Positions 47,356 through 58,334 are shown, numbered from the stretch's first letter. The stretch is DNA of 58,334 nt from Chrysophaeum taylorii (GCA_029834535.1 JAQMWT010000474.1:1-58334), one strand, 5' to 3'. A program made the numbers and translations. Notes: generated from the sequence alone by a model not told the origin.

Positions 47356-47404
47356 TTAGTATCTGAAAATGCTTCTATTATAGCAGAGGGATAGCCAACC
47401 TGGA

Positions 47405-48625
47405 CTATAGCACGTTCTTGAAAGCGGACTGATGCTCAGGTGAAAGGTGAAGAAAGTAATCTAACATTGGCGGCGGTACCATCTCGTGAGAAATGTCATT
47501 AAGCTGGTGAAAGACATCATTAACGAAACTTTCAATGAGCACATTAAGTAGATCGTCAGGATTGGTCACAACACAGACTTTATCTTCAACGGACTGTAGT
47601 AATGACCAGGCCGCTACAAGAATCTCGAGATTTACATTCGAGATATAAGGCAGCTGTAGCAAGAGGGGAGCGTTGGCGTCAGGGTTTACGATGATTTTAG
47701 AACCATCCAAATTATGGATAACCATGCATTTCATGAGCGCCTCTTTAAGCAGCTTGTTGATTGCAATGGACTTCCCAAAGCGGAGAATGATAGCTCTCAT
47801 GTGTGCAGCTGGATCATTATAGCAAGAAAGATGAAAGGACTGTCAGCTGTTCCTAATTAACGCTGTCCCGTGCTGCGACAAATTACACATGACACAGATC
47901 AAAATAAAAAATGGACGCGGTACGTCAAAACAACGCGAAGCATGTTGATCTGACGCAAGGTGGTCCTCGATGATTTTAGTGGTTTTGTCCGTTTTGAGCT
48001 CATCTTCGGTGCAAATGGCGAGTACAAGGGGCGTACCCGGCGCATCGGTTTTGTTAAAGCATTTCGTACACACTACGTGTACTTTGACAACGCCTTTAAT
48101 GGGTGGGTATCGATGTAATCGAATACCCTCGTTTGTCGGTATGTTAGGAGCGCTGCGGATGCGCTTCGCCTTTAGACACAATAGAGAGCTCAGGAAGTGG
48201 AGGTTGTCAACACAGTTATTTTGTTGTGCCTCCGTAAGCAGTTGTTGGATGGATTGATGCCAACATTGAGGATCCTTAGGTGACGGTAGCAAAAAATTCG
48301 GTGGCTGGGTGCCAAGCGAAAGAACGTTCCCAGACATCATCGCCATAGCATCGAATTTACAATGCTTGAGAAGAAAGTACTCTGTGTTTGCAACATGCGA
48401 TTTAGTTTGATGTTGAGCTGTTTGTGATTTAGGAGTCACTGGCGAGGACTGATTTCCTTGAGCACCAGAAAGATACGTTTGATGCTTCCGATTAGGAGAA
48501 CTGGTTGGAGCAGCGCCTGGGTTTAGTGCATTAAACGGAGAGGATAATGATGTTATGCCGCCACGTCCACGGTTCAATACAGAGTAACGTCGGCTCGCAG
48601 CATCCTTGTTCTTGGCAGGGTTCAT
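47405..48625 (-). pseudogene. Extra retrotransposon gene 3' of RNase H, one in-frame TGA
   Basis: Starts at an ATG (MNPAKNKDAASRRYSVLNRG) and runs in one frame to 47405, apart from a TGA at 47843-47845. The second half (NLDGSKIIVNPDANAPLLLQ...) continues in the same frame. Total about 405 codons. The N-terminus is basic, Ser/Gln-rich and disordered-looking. VHVVCTKCFNKTD followed by HLASDQH gives C-x2-C...H-x5-H, a U1/BED-like zinc finger, so nucleic-acid binding is possible. In position it matches env-like or extra genes of some plant Copia elements, but it has no signal peptide or membrane segment and I would not call it env. Confidence 0.55.
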
Positions 48626-48735
48626 TTTGTAGAGGTCCTCACATTGCGTATTTCATTTCACATTTTGGCGAGCCACGATGCCGTTTTATATGAGGGTTAG
48701 TTTAACGTCATTTCGGACATAGTGAAGGGTAAGGG

Positions 48736-51280
48736 TTAAGCATCTTGCTGAGCTATGGGTTGTTGTAAGCCAAGTAACGTGCGGAATCTGGTGAAGAGCG
48801 GAGCACCAAAGGGTTTAGTGAATCCGTCAGCGATGTTCTGAGTACCGGAAACATGATGTAAGCGAATACGTTTTAGATGTACGTAATCGCGAATACGAAA
48901 CCAGCGTGTGCTAATAGCTTTGGCCTTAGTCGCACTGTCAGGATTATTTGATAGATGGATAGCAGAAGCAGAATCCCCAAGTATAAGGCTGTTGCGTATG
49001 AACGACATGTCCGATGGGAGAGGGTTGTCATGAGCGTCATAATCTAATAACAAATCTTTCTCTGGAGGTTGGCGAAGATAGTATTGTGGGTTTATAGCGA
49101 ATGCCATTTCCGTTAACAATTTGCGTAACCAGACCACATCATCAGCACGCAATTAAGGGCGATGAGTTCACTCTCATGCGTAGAAGTAGCTGTGATAGGC
49201 TGTAGTTTGGACTTCCAAGTGATGAGAGAACCGAACAAAAAGATGGCGTAGCCAGCTGTAGACTTGCGGTCTTGTTCATAAGAGGGTGCGTTATCAGCAT
49301 CGACGAACGCGACCATTGGATCAAAAATACTCGAATTTACTTGTTCTTTAGTGTAATCCAACATGGTTGCCATATCAGTACGATTGCCGATGAGAAGTCT
49401 AAGGTGGTCCATTAGAGCGGAAGAGCCAGAGTAGTACCATAGTCGAAGATTGCGATTTTCAGGCTTGCGCAAATAGCGAAGAGTTCCTGTTAATACTTGA
49501 ACATGCAAATATGCTGGATTATGCATTCCTCGGGAACAACGACTAAGGCTTTGTGATAAATCAGGGCGACATGCCAACTGTACAAAAGTGAGCTTGCCAA
49601 GTAAGGTTGAAAAGGTGTGTAGGATGAACTTGTCCATATCAGAAGATGGCTCTCCAGTTTTATAAGTGGTTGATGGTGACATCGGTGTAGAGGTAGGACG
49701 TAACTGCGTTAGAATGGGATACTCTTCAAACAGTGCATCAATTTTAGCTTGACGGTCAAGCGAAATGGAACCATCAGTAGTGCGCGTTATGCGCATACCT
49801 AAGAGAGTATGAACTTCTTCGAAGGTTTCGATTGAGTATTCCCTTTTCATGGCTTGCTGAAATTCACGACGTAGATTTTCCGAAGTACAAGTGATAACAA
49901 CATCATCCACTGAGAGCGTGCAAATTAAAAACGTAGCGTCGGCTTGGACTTTAGAATAGATGCATGTATCTGTTCGAAAGCGGGTATAGCCTAATGCGTC
50001 ATAGAAACCATTTATGGTTTGGTTCCAAAGGGCAGGACTCTGTCGTAATCCATAAAGAGATTTAAGTAGCTTTGGGGGACGTCGTCCTTGATATTTTACA
50101 TCCTCAGGATCGAGTAGGTAAATACCTTGTGGCAGTTTAACATAGACATGAGAATCTATGGGAGCTTGAACAAAAGCGTTAGGGACGTCTACGTGGTAGA
50201 CGGGAAGTCGTAGGTGAGCTGCTAGCGCCAGAACACAACAGATGCCAGTAAGCTGCGCCATAGGACTAAATGTGTTGAAAAAGTCAGTGCCCAGAGAGGC
50301 TAAGAATCCTCGTAGGACTAGGCGCGCTTTATGTTTAAGATATTGACCGGCAGCATTGGTTTTTATACGTAATACGAGTCGGGTATCTATAGGCTTAGAG
50401 TTGACCATGGGCAACGCGAGTTTAAAGCAGCCAAACTTAACAATATCAAAAATCTCCTCGGAAATAGCGGAGATATCAGCTTTACGATTAGCGTCTGAGA
50501 GACCTTTGAGGCAGGTCAACTCATATTCATCAATCTTGATATCTTTGGCTTGAATTTTATATTCGTCCGGACCAACAGTGCTGGGATCTTGAGCATTGGT
50601 AAGATGGGTGATTGCGTAAGAAGCGACCTTATCGTTAGTGTGAGCGTAAGCTGGATCTTCGACAAGTTGAACGACTAGTAGAGGGTCATCTCCAAAGTGG
50701 GCCTCAATGTAATGAGATTGCACGGTGATGTAGTCTTCGATGGCGGAGAGGAGAGGCTCGGAAGCACCACAAGAAGCATCATTATGATCCAAAATGGAAT
50801 GAGGGGTTAGCAAAGCATAAGCATATTGAGCGGGAGGAACTCGAAAAGCTTGAGAGTGTTCAGAAATAAGATGAACGAGAGCACGAGGATGGTGACAGTC
50901 TGCAAGGCTGAAGTCGTCGAAGAGATGAACAGGAGTGGCATCCGTCGATGGACGGCTAAGGCTCCCATGACACATAGCGGAAGAAGATTGGGAAAGCGCT
51001 TGGTGAACATGATGATGCAGGGATGGTGTAAATTCCCCCTCTGGAGGTATAGCCGTCCAGTGGATGCCATGAGCAACATGAAGGGAGTGGAGGGTGGGGT
51101 CGCAGAAAGTGATATACTGTTTAGAGAGGTCATACTTGAAGCCAGCAAGCGTACCACCAGCTTGTTTATAAGCGGCAACAGTTGGCGAAGCAATACGAGT
51201 AAGAACAGCCTTGAGATTAGTCTTGCGACGAGGTTGAGGGTGATGAGGACCACCCACGGGTGAGACGAAGGACATCCTGG
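48736..51280 (-). pseudogene. Copia reverse transcriptase and RNase H
   Basis: From about 51280 to 49113: a linker, then RT blocks FFNTFSPMAQLTGICCVLAL, VYHVDVPNAFVQAPIDSHVY, LLKSLYGLRQSPALWNQTIN and LICTLSVDDVVITC, where SVDD replaces YVDD with both Asp kept, followed by VHTLLGMRITR. RNase H starts near STHESELIALN. There the frame shifts by one base (about 49145) and resumes as ADDVVWLRKLLTEMAF, then ILGDSASAIHLSNNP and NIADGFTKPFGAPLFTRFRT (to 48736), the Copia RNase H end. The piece upstream of about 51250 reads in a different frame from integrase, so a second frameshift separates them. Confidence 0.88.
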
Positions 51281-52700
51281 GAATAGAGAGAGCGATAAGA
51301 CGGTAAAAGGGGGAAAGTGTGGGAAGACACGTCAGATGTTGGAGGTGCGGTGACAGAAGCAGCGGGTGCAGAAGCAGCTGGAGCACGTGCGGGAACGGGA
51401 GTAGGAGCATGGGCAAGAGAAGAAGGAGTCCCCCTCTCGTGTTCAATGTCGGTGGACATAGCATTCCCCCTCTGCGCCGCATCATTGGGGGTGCTGCTGT
51501 GAACAGAGAAGGGGATGTCGGGTGAAGGTGCGGGTGGGGGGTGTTGTTCATAGTCAGGAGGTGATTTAGAAATAAGATGAGGGAAGGTAAGTTTAGAAGA
51601 AACACGGACTTGGCCGTTCTCAGGATTAAGGACAACATCAGCTAAATGGTTGACATGGGGTGTTATTAACGGGTTGATAACATTAGCACCACATAAGTAG
51701 ATGTAAGGACGACATCGAGGTTCATATTTATGAATTTCATTGGGTTCCAAATGCAGGTAACAAACAGAACCAAAAGGTTTGAGGTAATCTTGTTGGGGAA
51801 CATTACATTGATCCAACAAAACTTGTTGGGGGCTTAGGACTTTATTGTAAATACGTTCGAGGGAAACGTTAGGAAGGAGATTATACGATTGGACAGCATG
51901 TATAACAGCCCACGGGTAGTGTGGTGCCGGATCTGTTAGGGGGTGACCTTTATAGGATACATTAAGCATATGCCGGAGTCGTGTAGACGCGGCAGTTGCT
52001 ATATGACCAACAGCGGCTTCTACTTCATGATTAAAAACATGTAAGTAAGGGGGGAACGCAGACATATTAATACCATGTTCAACACGAAAGGGAGTTGTAA
52101 CATGTTGAGATAAGTAGGGTTTAAAAGAATCACAATAAATTTGTTTTAATTGTACATGAACAAAAGTGGAGCAAAAGTTGCGAACAAACTCGAGGGCATT
52201 ACAAAATTCGCTAGAATTGGTGGTACGACAAAAGTACACTAACAAAAATTTAGAAATGAGACACTTAAAGACAATGATATGGCGAAAAGAACCCCATTCT
52301 GATAGGACAGATACGTAACCACCATCACATGCCCAGGCTTCACCAGGTTGAAAAACTTTTTCGAATGATGGTTGTTTGGTAAGATGGTGTGGATGAGGAA
52401 AGCGTTTTTTATGTAAGGTACAATCCACACAGAACTTACGGTAGGGCACATCTGAAGGATGATGGCCCGGACTGGCAATAACCTGAACAGCATTTTATAG
52501 CTTGGGAATCACTAGAATGATGTATATTGTGAAAATTTGTAGCACGTCGCTGTGCATCTCGAAACGCGAGGGTGCCTCTGGCATGAACTTTTCTGTCAAA
52601 GGGCGCATGTTTCTCATGTAACTGTCTTGGAGTTATGAGAGGAATATGTTTGGTTTTTGTAGGAGATGATATATCTGCGGATGGAGTGTGTTAGAGAGGA
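51217..52700 (-). pseudogene. Copia GAG-pre-integrase and integrase
   Basis: Minus-strand sequence about 52700-52510 reads ITPRQLHEKHAPFDRKVHAR and NFHNIHHSSD. After a frame change it continues YRKFCVDCTLHKKRF, together the HHCC zinc module. The integrase core follows with WACDGGYVSV (Asp), QIYCDSFKPYLSQH (Asp) and FNHEVEAAVGHI (Glu), an intact D-D-E set. FGSVCYLHLEPNEIHKY is the Copia post-core signature. The tail is Ser/Pro-rich (APTPVPARAPAASAP). The open frame starting 52449 begins with GTG, so it is a continuation and not a separate gene. Confidence 0.87.
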
Positions 52701-52831
52701 AGACGTGAGCCACTGAATCAAGATGAAGCAGTGGAAGTTCGTGGTTAGAGGCGAGATTATCACAACATTGAAAGATTTTTTTAGGGATCTATAACATTGT
52801 AATGGAACTCTGGTGTAATATTAAGGATGTG

Positions 52832-55393
52832 TCAGTAGGAAAAAATGTTTGTGAAAAAGGTTGACCTATAGTTTTTGGTTAGAGAGGCGTGATCAGGGTC
52901 AAAGGATGGTGATAACGTTAATTTACGCAAGTCATAGACAATCTGACACAAATGTGTATAAATTACATGATAGGTTCCAGCCGGAATAGCATTAGCGATT
53001 ATGTCACAGCATAGATCCGGGGACAAAGACAGAAGAAAATTAATTTGGTGCGCTGTGAAATTATTGGCGCGTGCCAATTCGCGAGTTGAATAATATCGAA
53101 TGCGATCAAGCCGTGGATCGTAAAGGATCATGTTAGCAAACCCACGAATAGTAGGAGTTGGGTTGTATATAGAATGAACTTTGGCGCCCATCTTTCTATC
53201 GCTAGATGTGATGAAGCCAGGGTATCTGCTTTGAGACAGATGCTTGTCACTTAAAGCAAAACTTTTTTCGATGAACTCGAGGCGATTTGTCTGTGGATAG
53301 AAAATGAAAGAACCGTGAAGCACAGGTGAAGTGTAGGAAACCAATGTTTTTACTAGACGACGCGTGTCTTGATTTTCATTATGATGGTGATAAGCTTGGC
53401 ATAACCAAAGAAAACCGGTAACAGGAGCAAGAGAAGCAGTCTTATCGATTCCAGTATCATGTGTTTGGAAGATGTAGGTTTCGCCAAATGCATTTATGTG
53501 TGCCTGGTATTTAGAAGAAGAGTTAGAAACTATGATGTCTCCACCTGTGTGTCTTCCACCAGTAATGTAAAGGATGGAGGAAGTAGACGATTTATTTAAG
53601 AATAGCCTGTGAGATGGTTGGTTAGATTCGATAGTTGTAATACGAAAGGACACAGGTAGTGTGGTAGAGTTTGGGAACAAGCGTCCCATAATATTATAGA
53701 GGAGCACAAAAGCCTTGAGTTCAATAGGAGAGCTCATACAAGAGAGGGGCTTTCTTGAATTCGTTAAGAATCCTAAGCGAAAGTTAGAAATGCCCTCCAT
53801 TTCATCTTGACTTGGATGTTCGACTGTTTTGTTTGAATGCAAACGAAGAAACAACATGGTTAATGTTTCTAGCTCAGTAACTGTTAGGCGAACGGATCCT
53901 GTGCGACTGAAATTGCTGTAAGTTTTGGGTATGGACACAAATGGCATATCAGAGAAAACCTGCGTCCAAGGTTCGTCGATAATTAACTTGCGACTGATGG
54001 AGTTAGCGTGATCTGCAATGTCCAGGAAGGAAGTGACTCGTTTATTAGGCCAGGAGAGCAAATCTAGAGGACCGGTATTATATTTACGAGCAACAAGGAT
54101 CCATCTTTCTCTGGCTTGATAATCTCCACACAAGTAACATGGAAATCGATCACATATATCCACCGTATAGTTCATCGTAGAGAAGATAAGATTAGCAATT
54201 CGTATATGATCTTCATACGATGCAGAGTGTGGTGGCGTCATCTCCATAAAAAGAATGAGGGGCATTAGAAGTTCAGGTACACTTAGAGCACTTGGAAACA
54301 AGGAGTCGTCCATATCGCGCTCGAAAGTTGAAATGGATCTCCCGTTGATTATGTTGCGATTGGTGCATGGAGATGTCAATTCCACTATATCAGTATAATA
54401 TCTTGCACGTTCAGTGTCCGATGCTCGATGCAGATATGTAAGGAACTTGGGTAGTGACGGGAAAACTTCGATGGAATTACCAAAGCGTCTTCGTAGCATA
54501 TACGTAAGATTTTCGTCGCTCTCAACAAGAACTTTAACGTTGATGTTGATTTGCAAGTCATTGGAAGCACAAGCCAAGAAGGCAGGAGTGGACATCCCGG
54601 AGCAAAGTAGAGTTACAGTAGGTGCTCGTGAACTTGGAGATGTTGTTACCGTATGGAGCAGGCGTGTATTAACCTTGCGTCATACAGGAGGTGAGAAATG
54701 CTTGCGTATGTAAGGCAACTGCGAATGCATTGACTCCAAGATGGTTTTGAGCCACGGGACGTAAATTACACGTTCCAGAAGGTTGGAGTATAGTTTAAGC
54801 ATTTCGCGTTGTTCGTTAAAAGCACTTAGTCTGAACTGTAAGGAGCGTAGTTCCATTTTCCGAGCTTTAGCTTGTTGTAGCGAATAAATTGGGAGAGTAG
54901 GTAATAAGTTGTTTAATCTAAACAAAGTAATCTTGACATTGTCGTCAATTTTACTCTGGATAGATGATTGTCCTTTAAACTCAACCCCATAAAGATGTAT
55001 ACCAAGTTTATCTTCTCCCCCTTGAGTCATGCTGATGATGTACAGATCGGGATCGTTATGGTCGTTTTGCTTGGGTAGGAAAAGCGCATCATCTAGCTTT
55101 ACATATCCAACGTTAGGATGTTTTGGAAGAGCGGGGATGACGGTTCTTATTATCATGGCATGAGTGATATTTTGAGTATCAGTAGCCGTCTGGATAGCGG
55201 GTGACAGGGACGCGGGTAGTTTAACGATATGTATTGGATCGGCGTAACGTTTAAAGTTAATCACATGTTGAGAGGCACATGTATCAGCATACCCCGGCGT
55301 AGTCATTAAAGGTAAATTGTACTCATTGTACAATTTAAGCATTGTTGCATAACAGGCACGTGTAGAGCTTTGACCAAACACATACTGTGTCAT
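52832..55393 (-). pseudogene. Copia protease followed by a large unrecognised region, one in-frame TGA
   Basis: ATG 55393 overlaps the Gag-frame stop as ATGA. Residues 33-44 (PGYADTCASQHV) carry the aspartyl-protease motif, with DTCAS where DTGAS or DSGAS is usual. At 54680-54682 a TGA interrupts; the same frame continues through SSRAPTVTLLCSGMSTPAFL for another 600 or so codons to 52832. That second part (CYLCGDYQARERW, RTGSVRLTVTELETLTMLFL, HTGGDIIVSN, FTAHQINFLLSLSPDLCCDI) matches nothing I know. In ordinary Copia elements the integrase region follows the protease within a short distance, so this is about 1.8 kb of extra coding sequence. Confidence 0.7.
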
Positions 55394-57479
55394 GTCAAAC
55401 TTTGTGTTTGTTCGGAAGGTACCACGACAAGTGTAAAACCATTGTTTAATTTCGGTAGCAACACAGGGGGATCAGTACCATCATCATTTTCTTCGTTAGG
55501 TTGGTTATTGGGGAGCTCGGAATGCGAAGAAGTTTCCCGAGCTTGACGACGAACGATGGCATTCTGGGCTTTAGCATTTATGTGCTGCAGTAGCGGTTGA
55601 GGAATGTTATCGATTTCATCATCTTTGATACATAGAAAAGTATGAAACATATTTTCTGTTTCAGCAGTCCCCCTCTGCTCCGCATCACTGGGGGACGCTG
55701 CAGGAGCAGAAATTTCAGCTTGATCCTTTTCTTCTATAACATGAGATTCTTTATCGGCTTCTAAGAGGTTCGAGATGGTGTTGGACATCGTATCAACTCG
55801 TGATAAGTATAGATGAACTTGAGTAGCTTCGTCAGGATCTAGAGACTGTGTCGAAGCTTGGGAAGCGGTCGTCCAAAGGGTACTCAGTACGCTCTTTATT
55901 TCTTCCTGTACCATTTTAGAGTCGGTAGAGGGATTGGGATTCGCTTCCTGTAATTTACCAAACAGGTGGCGAAGACGGCCAACATGATAAGTAGCCCTGT
56001 CCATGAGTGACATATTGGAGCGTGAGTTGCGGTTAGTAGACTGTGAGTAGACAGGACGGTCGAAACTGGTGCCTTTGACATTATAATTTGAAGGTGGACG
56101 ATAGTAGGACGTATCACGAGGTGAAATTGTCGATGCTTTATCTTTTGCATTACGAAGCTTGCGAGCATTAAAACCAGACTGTCCAGCGACAGTAGATAAC
56201 AATGAGTAAGCATTGTTTAGAGAATCATGAGATTGATGAATAGTATCCATCAATAATACCTTAGGTGGCTTGGTAGCGGTAGTACCAGGGATATATGGAA
56301 TCCATGATGCGGGTTTATCCAAGCGTCGGTTGGACGAAAACTTTGTCTCATTATATATCTTTAACAAGAACTCCAATAACGGACGAAGATCATTGTTCCC
56401 CACACACACCCCCCCCTCTTAGCAGTCGACATTTAAAGACGAAGATCATTGGGATCAACAACTAGCTTTAAAACTTCAGGATCATGAGTCGAGTTGTTCC
56501 CCGAGCGTGTTTCGTAAAGTTTGCACCATTCTAATAAAGACTGAGAATAGCGTTCGTGATCAGAGGGATGAGCATATAGACGATAGATCTCCTCGTGAGC
56601 TTTAAGTGCGATTATGGAATCATTAAATTGAATTGATGCTTCGTCATGGTTTAATTGATTTGCCTGAGTTTGGAAAGCAAGGAGTTGTTCGACAAATACA
56701 TGAGCATACCAATTAACATTTAAGGACATTCGATTAAACTGAGATTTAAGTTCAGTGACATCTGTACAAGATACAGTTTCGTAGTAGTGGTAAGCTAGAA
56801 GCGTTACTGCACGTAATTTATTAGGGTGTGCAGTAAACGAATAAATTTTCTTTAACTGCGGCCACATGGCGAGGGCAGGGCGTTCTTGAGATTCTAGATT
56901 GAAGAACGTGTACAGGAAACCGGCGTAAGTTTCGCAATGTTTAATCCAATCGGCATTCGAGAGACCTGAGGATATGTTGGTTAAAGATGAATCATACACA
57001 ATTGATTTAGGAAATCGGGTATCTAATAAAGTGAGGACACGTTTGACATCCTCATTTAATTCGGGTCGAACAAGATTATATGACTCTTGATAGAAAAGTC
57101 GTTCGAGATCATTTCGTGCATCAACTGATAGTTGATGGGAAGAGTTGACGTGCCAAGTCTTGAGATGAGCAGGCAAGGCATCTTCATTGGGTAACTGCAT
57201 TTCATTAATCTTTTCAGCTTTCCATTGAGCGAAAATGATATCAACTTCGTGTTCGAGAAGTTGGTCATATTCTGGGGCATTTCGTGTATATGAGTTATAG
57301 GAATCGTACATGAACAACGCGTCCGCATATGGGCTTGTCATATGCCTGCGAAGCATCTCAATTTGTAAACTCACCTTAGTCGAATTGTCTTGGAAGCGCA
57401 ATCCACCGTTGAGTTTATCAACGAGGATTTGTTCCTGCTTATAGATATCCGTGGTGGATATTGGTTTTGGTTTTGACAT
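55390..57479 (-). pseudogene. Copia Gag-like polyprotein, split by a 42-bp insert
   Basis: ATG 57479 opens a frame (MSKPKPISTTDIYKQEQILV...) of 348 codons that ends inside the insert at 56396-56437. Beyond the insert the frame continues, NDLR being encoded on both sides because of the target duplication, for about 335 codons to TGA 55390. The first half is helical, resembling capsid. The second half is Ser/Asn-rich with RETSSHSELPNNQ near the end. No CCHC zinc knuckle is visible, unusual for Gag. Position directly after the primer site supports the Gag role. Confidence 0.75.
56396..56437. mobile_element. 42-bp insertion with 14-bp target duplication
   Basis: GACGAAGATCATTG occurs at 56382-56395 and 56438-56451. 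Between them lies TTCCCCACACACACCCC then CTCTTAGCAGTCGACATTTAAA. The same end sequence is in the 78-bp insert at 36363-36440. It disrupts the Gag frame. Confidence 0.8.
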
Positions 57480-57945
57480 AGTCGTGACCTATTGAAAATA
57501 GGTTATAGGAGTGATAAAACAAGTTGACATGTTTGACTGAAGGGTTTCTAACATGCGGAGGAATATGTACAGTTCGCTATTTTAAGCGTGAGCTTATATA
57601 CAAGACCAAACAAATCATTATGCCATTTAAGCATGATGCTTTTGAGACTGAAGAATGGATTAATTCTCGAGCAGTCACTCTTTTGTTGGGAAATAGAAGG
57701 AAAAGCCCGTACAAGTTTCCGCGGCTCGTGTAGGGAAAATTTTATTTTTATTGGCTATGCGAGTGCATAAGACCAGTGGCCGACCCAACTCGGTCACAAA
57801 CCAAATTAACTGGTGGTCAAATACCGTCACACAACAAATATGTACAGTAGACCGCCAAACACATTGTCGCATTGTACTCGTAATCAGGCGTAAACTGATC
57901 ACTCCATTATACGCACAACACAGTTGGGCTGACACACCTACGCAT
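57480..57945. other. Retrotransposon leader between primer site and Gag
   Basis: 466 bp of AT-rich untranslated sequence between the primer-binding site and the Gag ATG; no supported coding region. Confidence 0.6.
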
Positions 57946-57959
57946 CTGGGCCCATAACC
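57946..57959 (-). promoter_or_regulatory. Primer-binding site, complementary to the anticodon arm of initiator tRNA-Met
   Basis: The plus strand reads CTGGGCCCATAACC, identical to the anticodon stem-loop of eukaryotic initiator tRNA-Met (anticodon CAU inside). On the element's own strand this is GGTTATGGGCCCAG, placed immediately after the LTR end TCTCCA. Priming from a tRNA(iMet) half-molecule cut in the anticodon loop is known for Drosophila copia and related elements (hemivirus type). Confidence 0.8.
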
Positions 57960-58334
57960 TGGAGAGATTTGACCCTCTCCGGGTACATGGTAGAGACTGC
58001 GTGCAGTCTTAGGCGTGTACAGACCATTCCGCTTGTCACATGCTACTACACAAGGTAGGGATTTAGGCCCTAACTCCTTAAGGACATTAAGTCCCATAGA
58101 AGCGTTTACACTGACAATGAGGAATGAAGCCTCATTAATTAAACAGAAAACCCCATACCTGACGGTACGCACCTGGAGGCCTACTCCTTGTTGGAAGTGA
58201 GCTGCAGATCTAATTCTTCATAATCTGAAAGTCATAATGGCGGAAGGGTAAGGAAGGAAAGAGGAAAGCCGCCGTATTGCAAACCCTCTAGTGGAGATAG
58301 GTGTGAAAGGAGTGAGGTGTTCCAGTGTCGTACA
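57960..58334 (-). repeat. 5' LTR of the Copia element, truncated by the window end
   Basis: 375 bp matching 45878-46468 without the 210-bp insert. It begins TGGAGAGATT on the plus strand, i.e. ends ...TCTCCA on the element's strand. The rest of the LTR and the target duplication (CATGC expected, from 45873-45877) lie beyond the window. Confidence 0.9.

Larger units (their letters stand above)
45878..58334 (-). mobile_element. Copia-type LTR retrotransposon, about 12.4 kb, decayed
   Basis: Order on the minus strand: 5' LTR, primer site, Gag-like, protease plus extra segment, integrase, RT, RNase H, two further reading frames, 3' LTR. Integrase before RT identifies Ty1/Copia. The element is AT-rich, in sharp contrast to the GC-rich neighbouring genes. 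I see at least six lesions: a 42-bp insert in Gag, two in-frame TGA codons, frameshifts near 52450-52830, 51250 and 49145, and a 210-bp insertion in the 3' LTR. The LTRs differ by about six substitutions and a few small indels over 375 aligned bp (counted by eye), so the insertion is not very recent. Confidence 0.9.

Noticed and set aside
47405..48625. Calling the retrotransposon's extra gene an envelope
   Set aside because: No signal peptide, membrane helix or glycosylation-rich ectodomain; a zinc-finger pattern is present instead.
57946..57959. A tRNA-iMet gene at the anticodon-arm match
   Set aside because: Only the 14-base arm is present; acceptor, D and T arms are absent, and the position next to the LTR explains it as a primer site.

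Overview
The window looks like nuclear DNA of a single-celled eukaryotic alga, most likely a plastid-bearing stramenopile with a GC-rich, gene-dense genome (pelagophyte-like; this placement is inference). The reasons are long intronless GC-rich genes with runs of Asp, Glu, Ser and Ala, very short gaps or overlaps between convergent genes, PPR and RAP/heptatricopeptide organelle-RNA proteins, a hybrid histidine kinase, and a mix of Helitron, LINE-like and Copia-like elements. There are no bacterial operons or Shine-Dalgarno sites. I saw no rRNA, tRNA or CRISPR.

Layout. 1-2958: nested and palindromic Helitron remnants. 2995-4575: unknown protein. 4593-14471: a 3,292-residue secreted protein of about 22 Ig-like (SbsA/Big_5-type) repeats plus a TNFR-type Cys-rich tail. 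15165-16028: small secreted Cys protein. 16146-17627: coiled-coil protein. 17608-19752 and 19906-21726: PPR-SMR-like and RAP proteins, both predicted to act on organellar RNA. 22438-24908: decayed TIR transposon. 24938-25953: Helitron. 26079-27053: RsmI-type rRNA methyltransferase. 27046-30723: SHPRH-like SNF2/RING protein. 31318-33496: divergent pair of PARP-like ADP-ribosyltransferases. 33616-35304: KH plus J-domain protein. 35686-40430: Helitron and a degraded LINE. 40630-41316: NADAR protein. 42709-45354: hybrid histidine kinase. 45878-58334: an AT-rich, roughly 12.4 kb Copia-type LTR retrotransposon on the minus strand, with its 5' LTR cut by the window end.

Possible system. Two PARP-like enzymes share a 67-bp divergent promoter. 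One carries three copies of an unusual zinc-binding motif; the other has a UIM-like helix and an NZF-type zinc finger, both ubiquitin-binding modules. A SHPRH-like ubiquitin-ligase gene lies beside them, and a NADAR gene (a family that removes ADP-ribose from modified substrates) lies 7 kb away. Most of that 7 kb is mobile DNA, so the gene order was probably tighter before the insertions. A link between ADP-ribosylation, ubiquitin reading and reversal is a hypothesis from domains and proximity only.

The mobile DNA is the other rich part. It includes Helitrons recognisable by helicase motifs, a 5'-to-5' inverted Helitron pair nested inside a third copy, short insertions with target duplications, and a Copia element with a half-tRNA(iMet)-type primer site, a large extra coding segment between protease and integrase, and extra reading frames downstream of RNase H.
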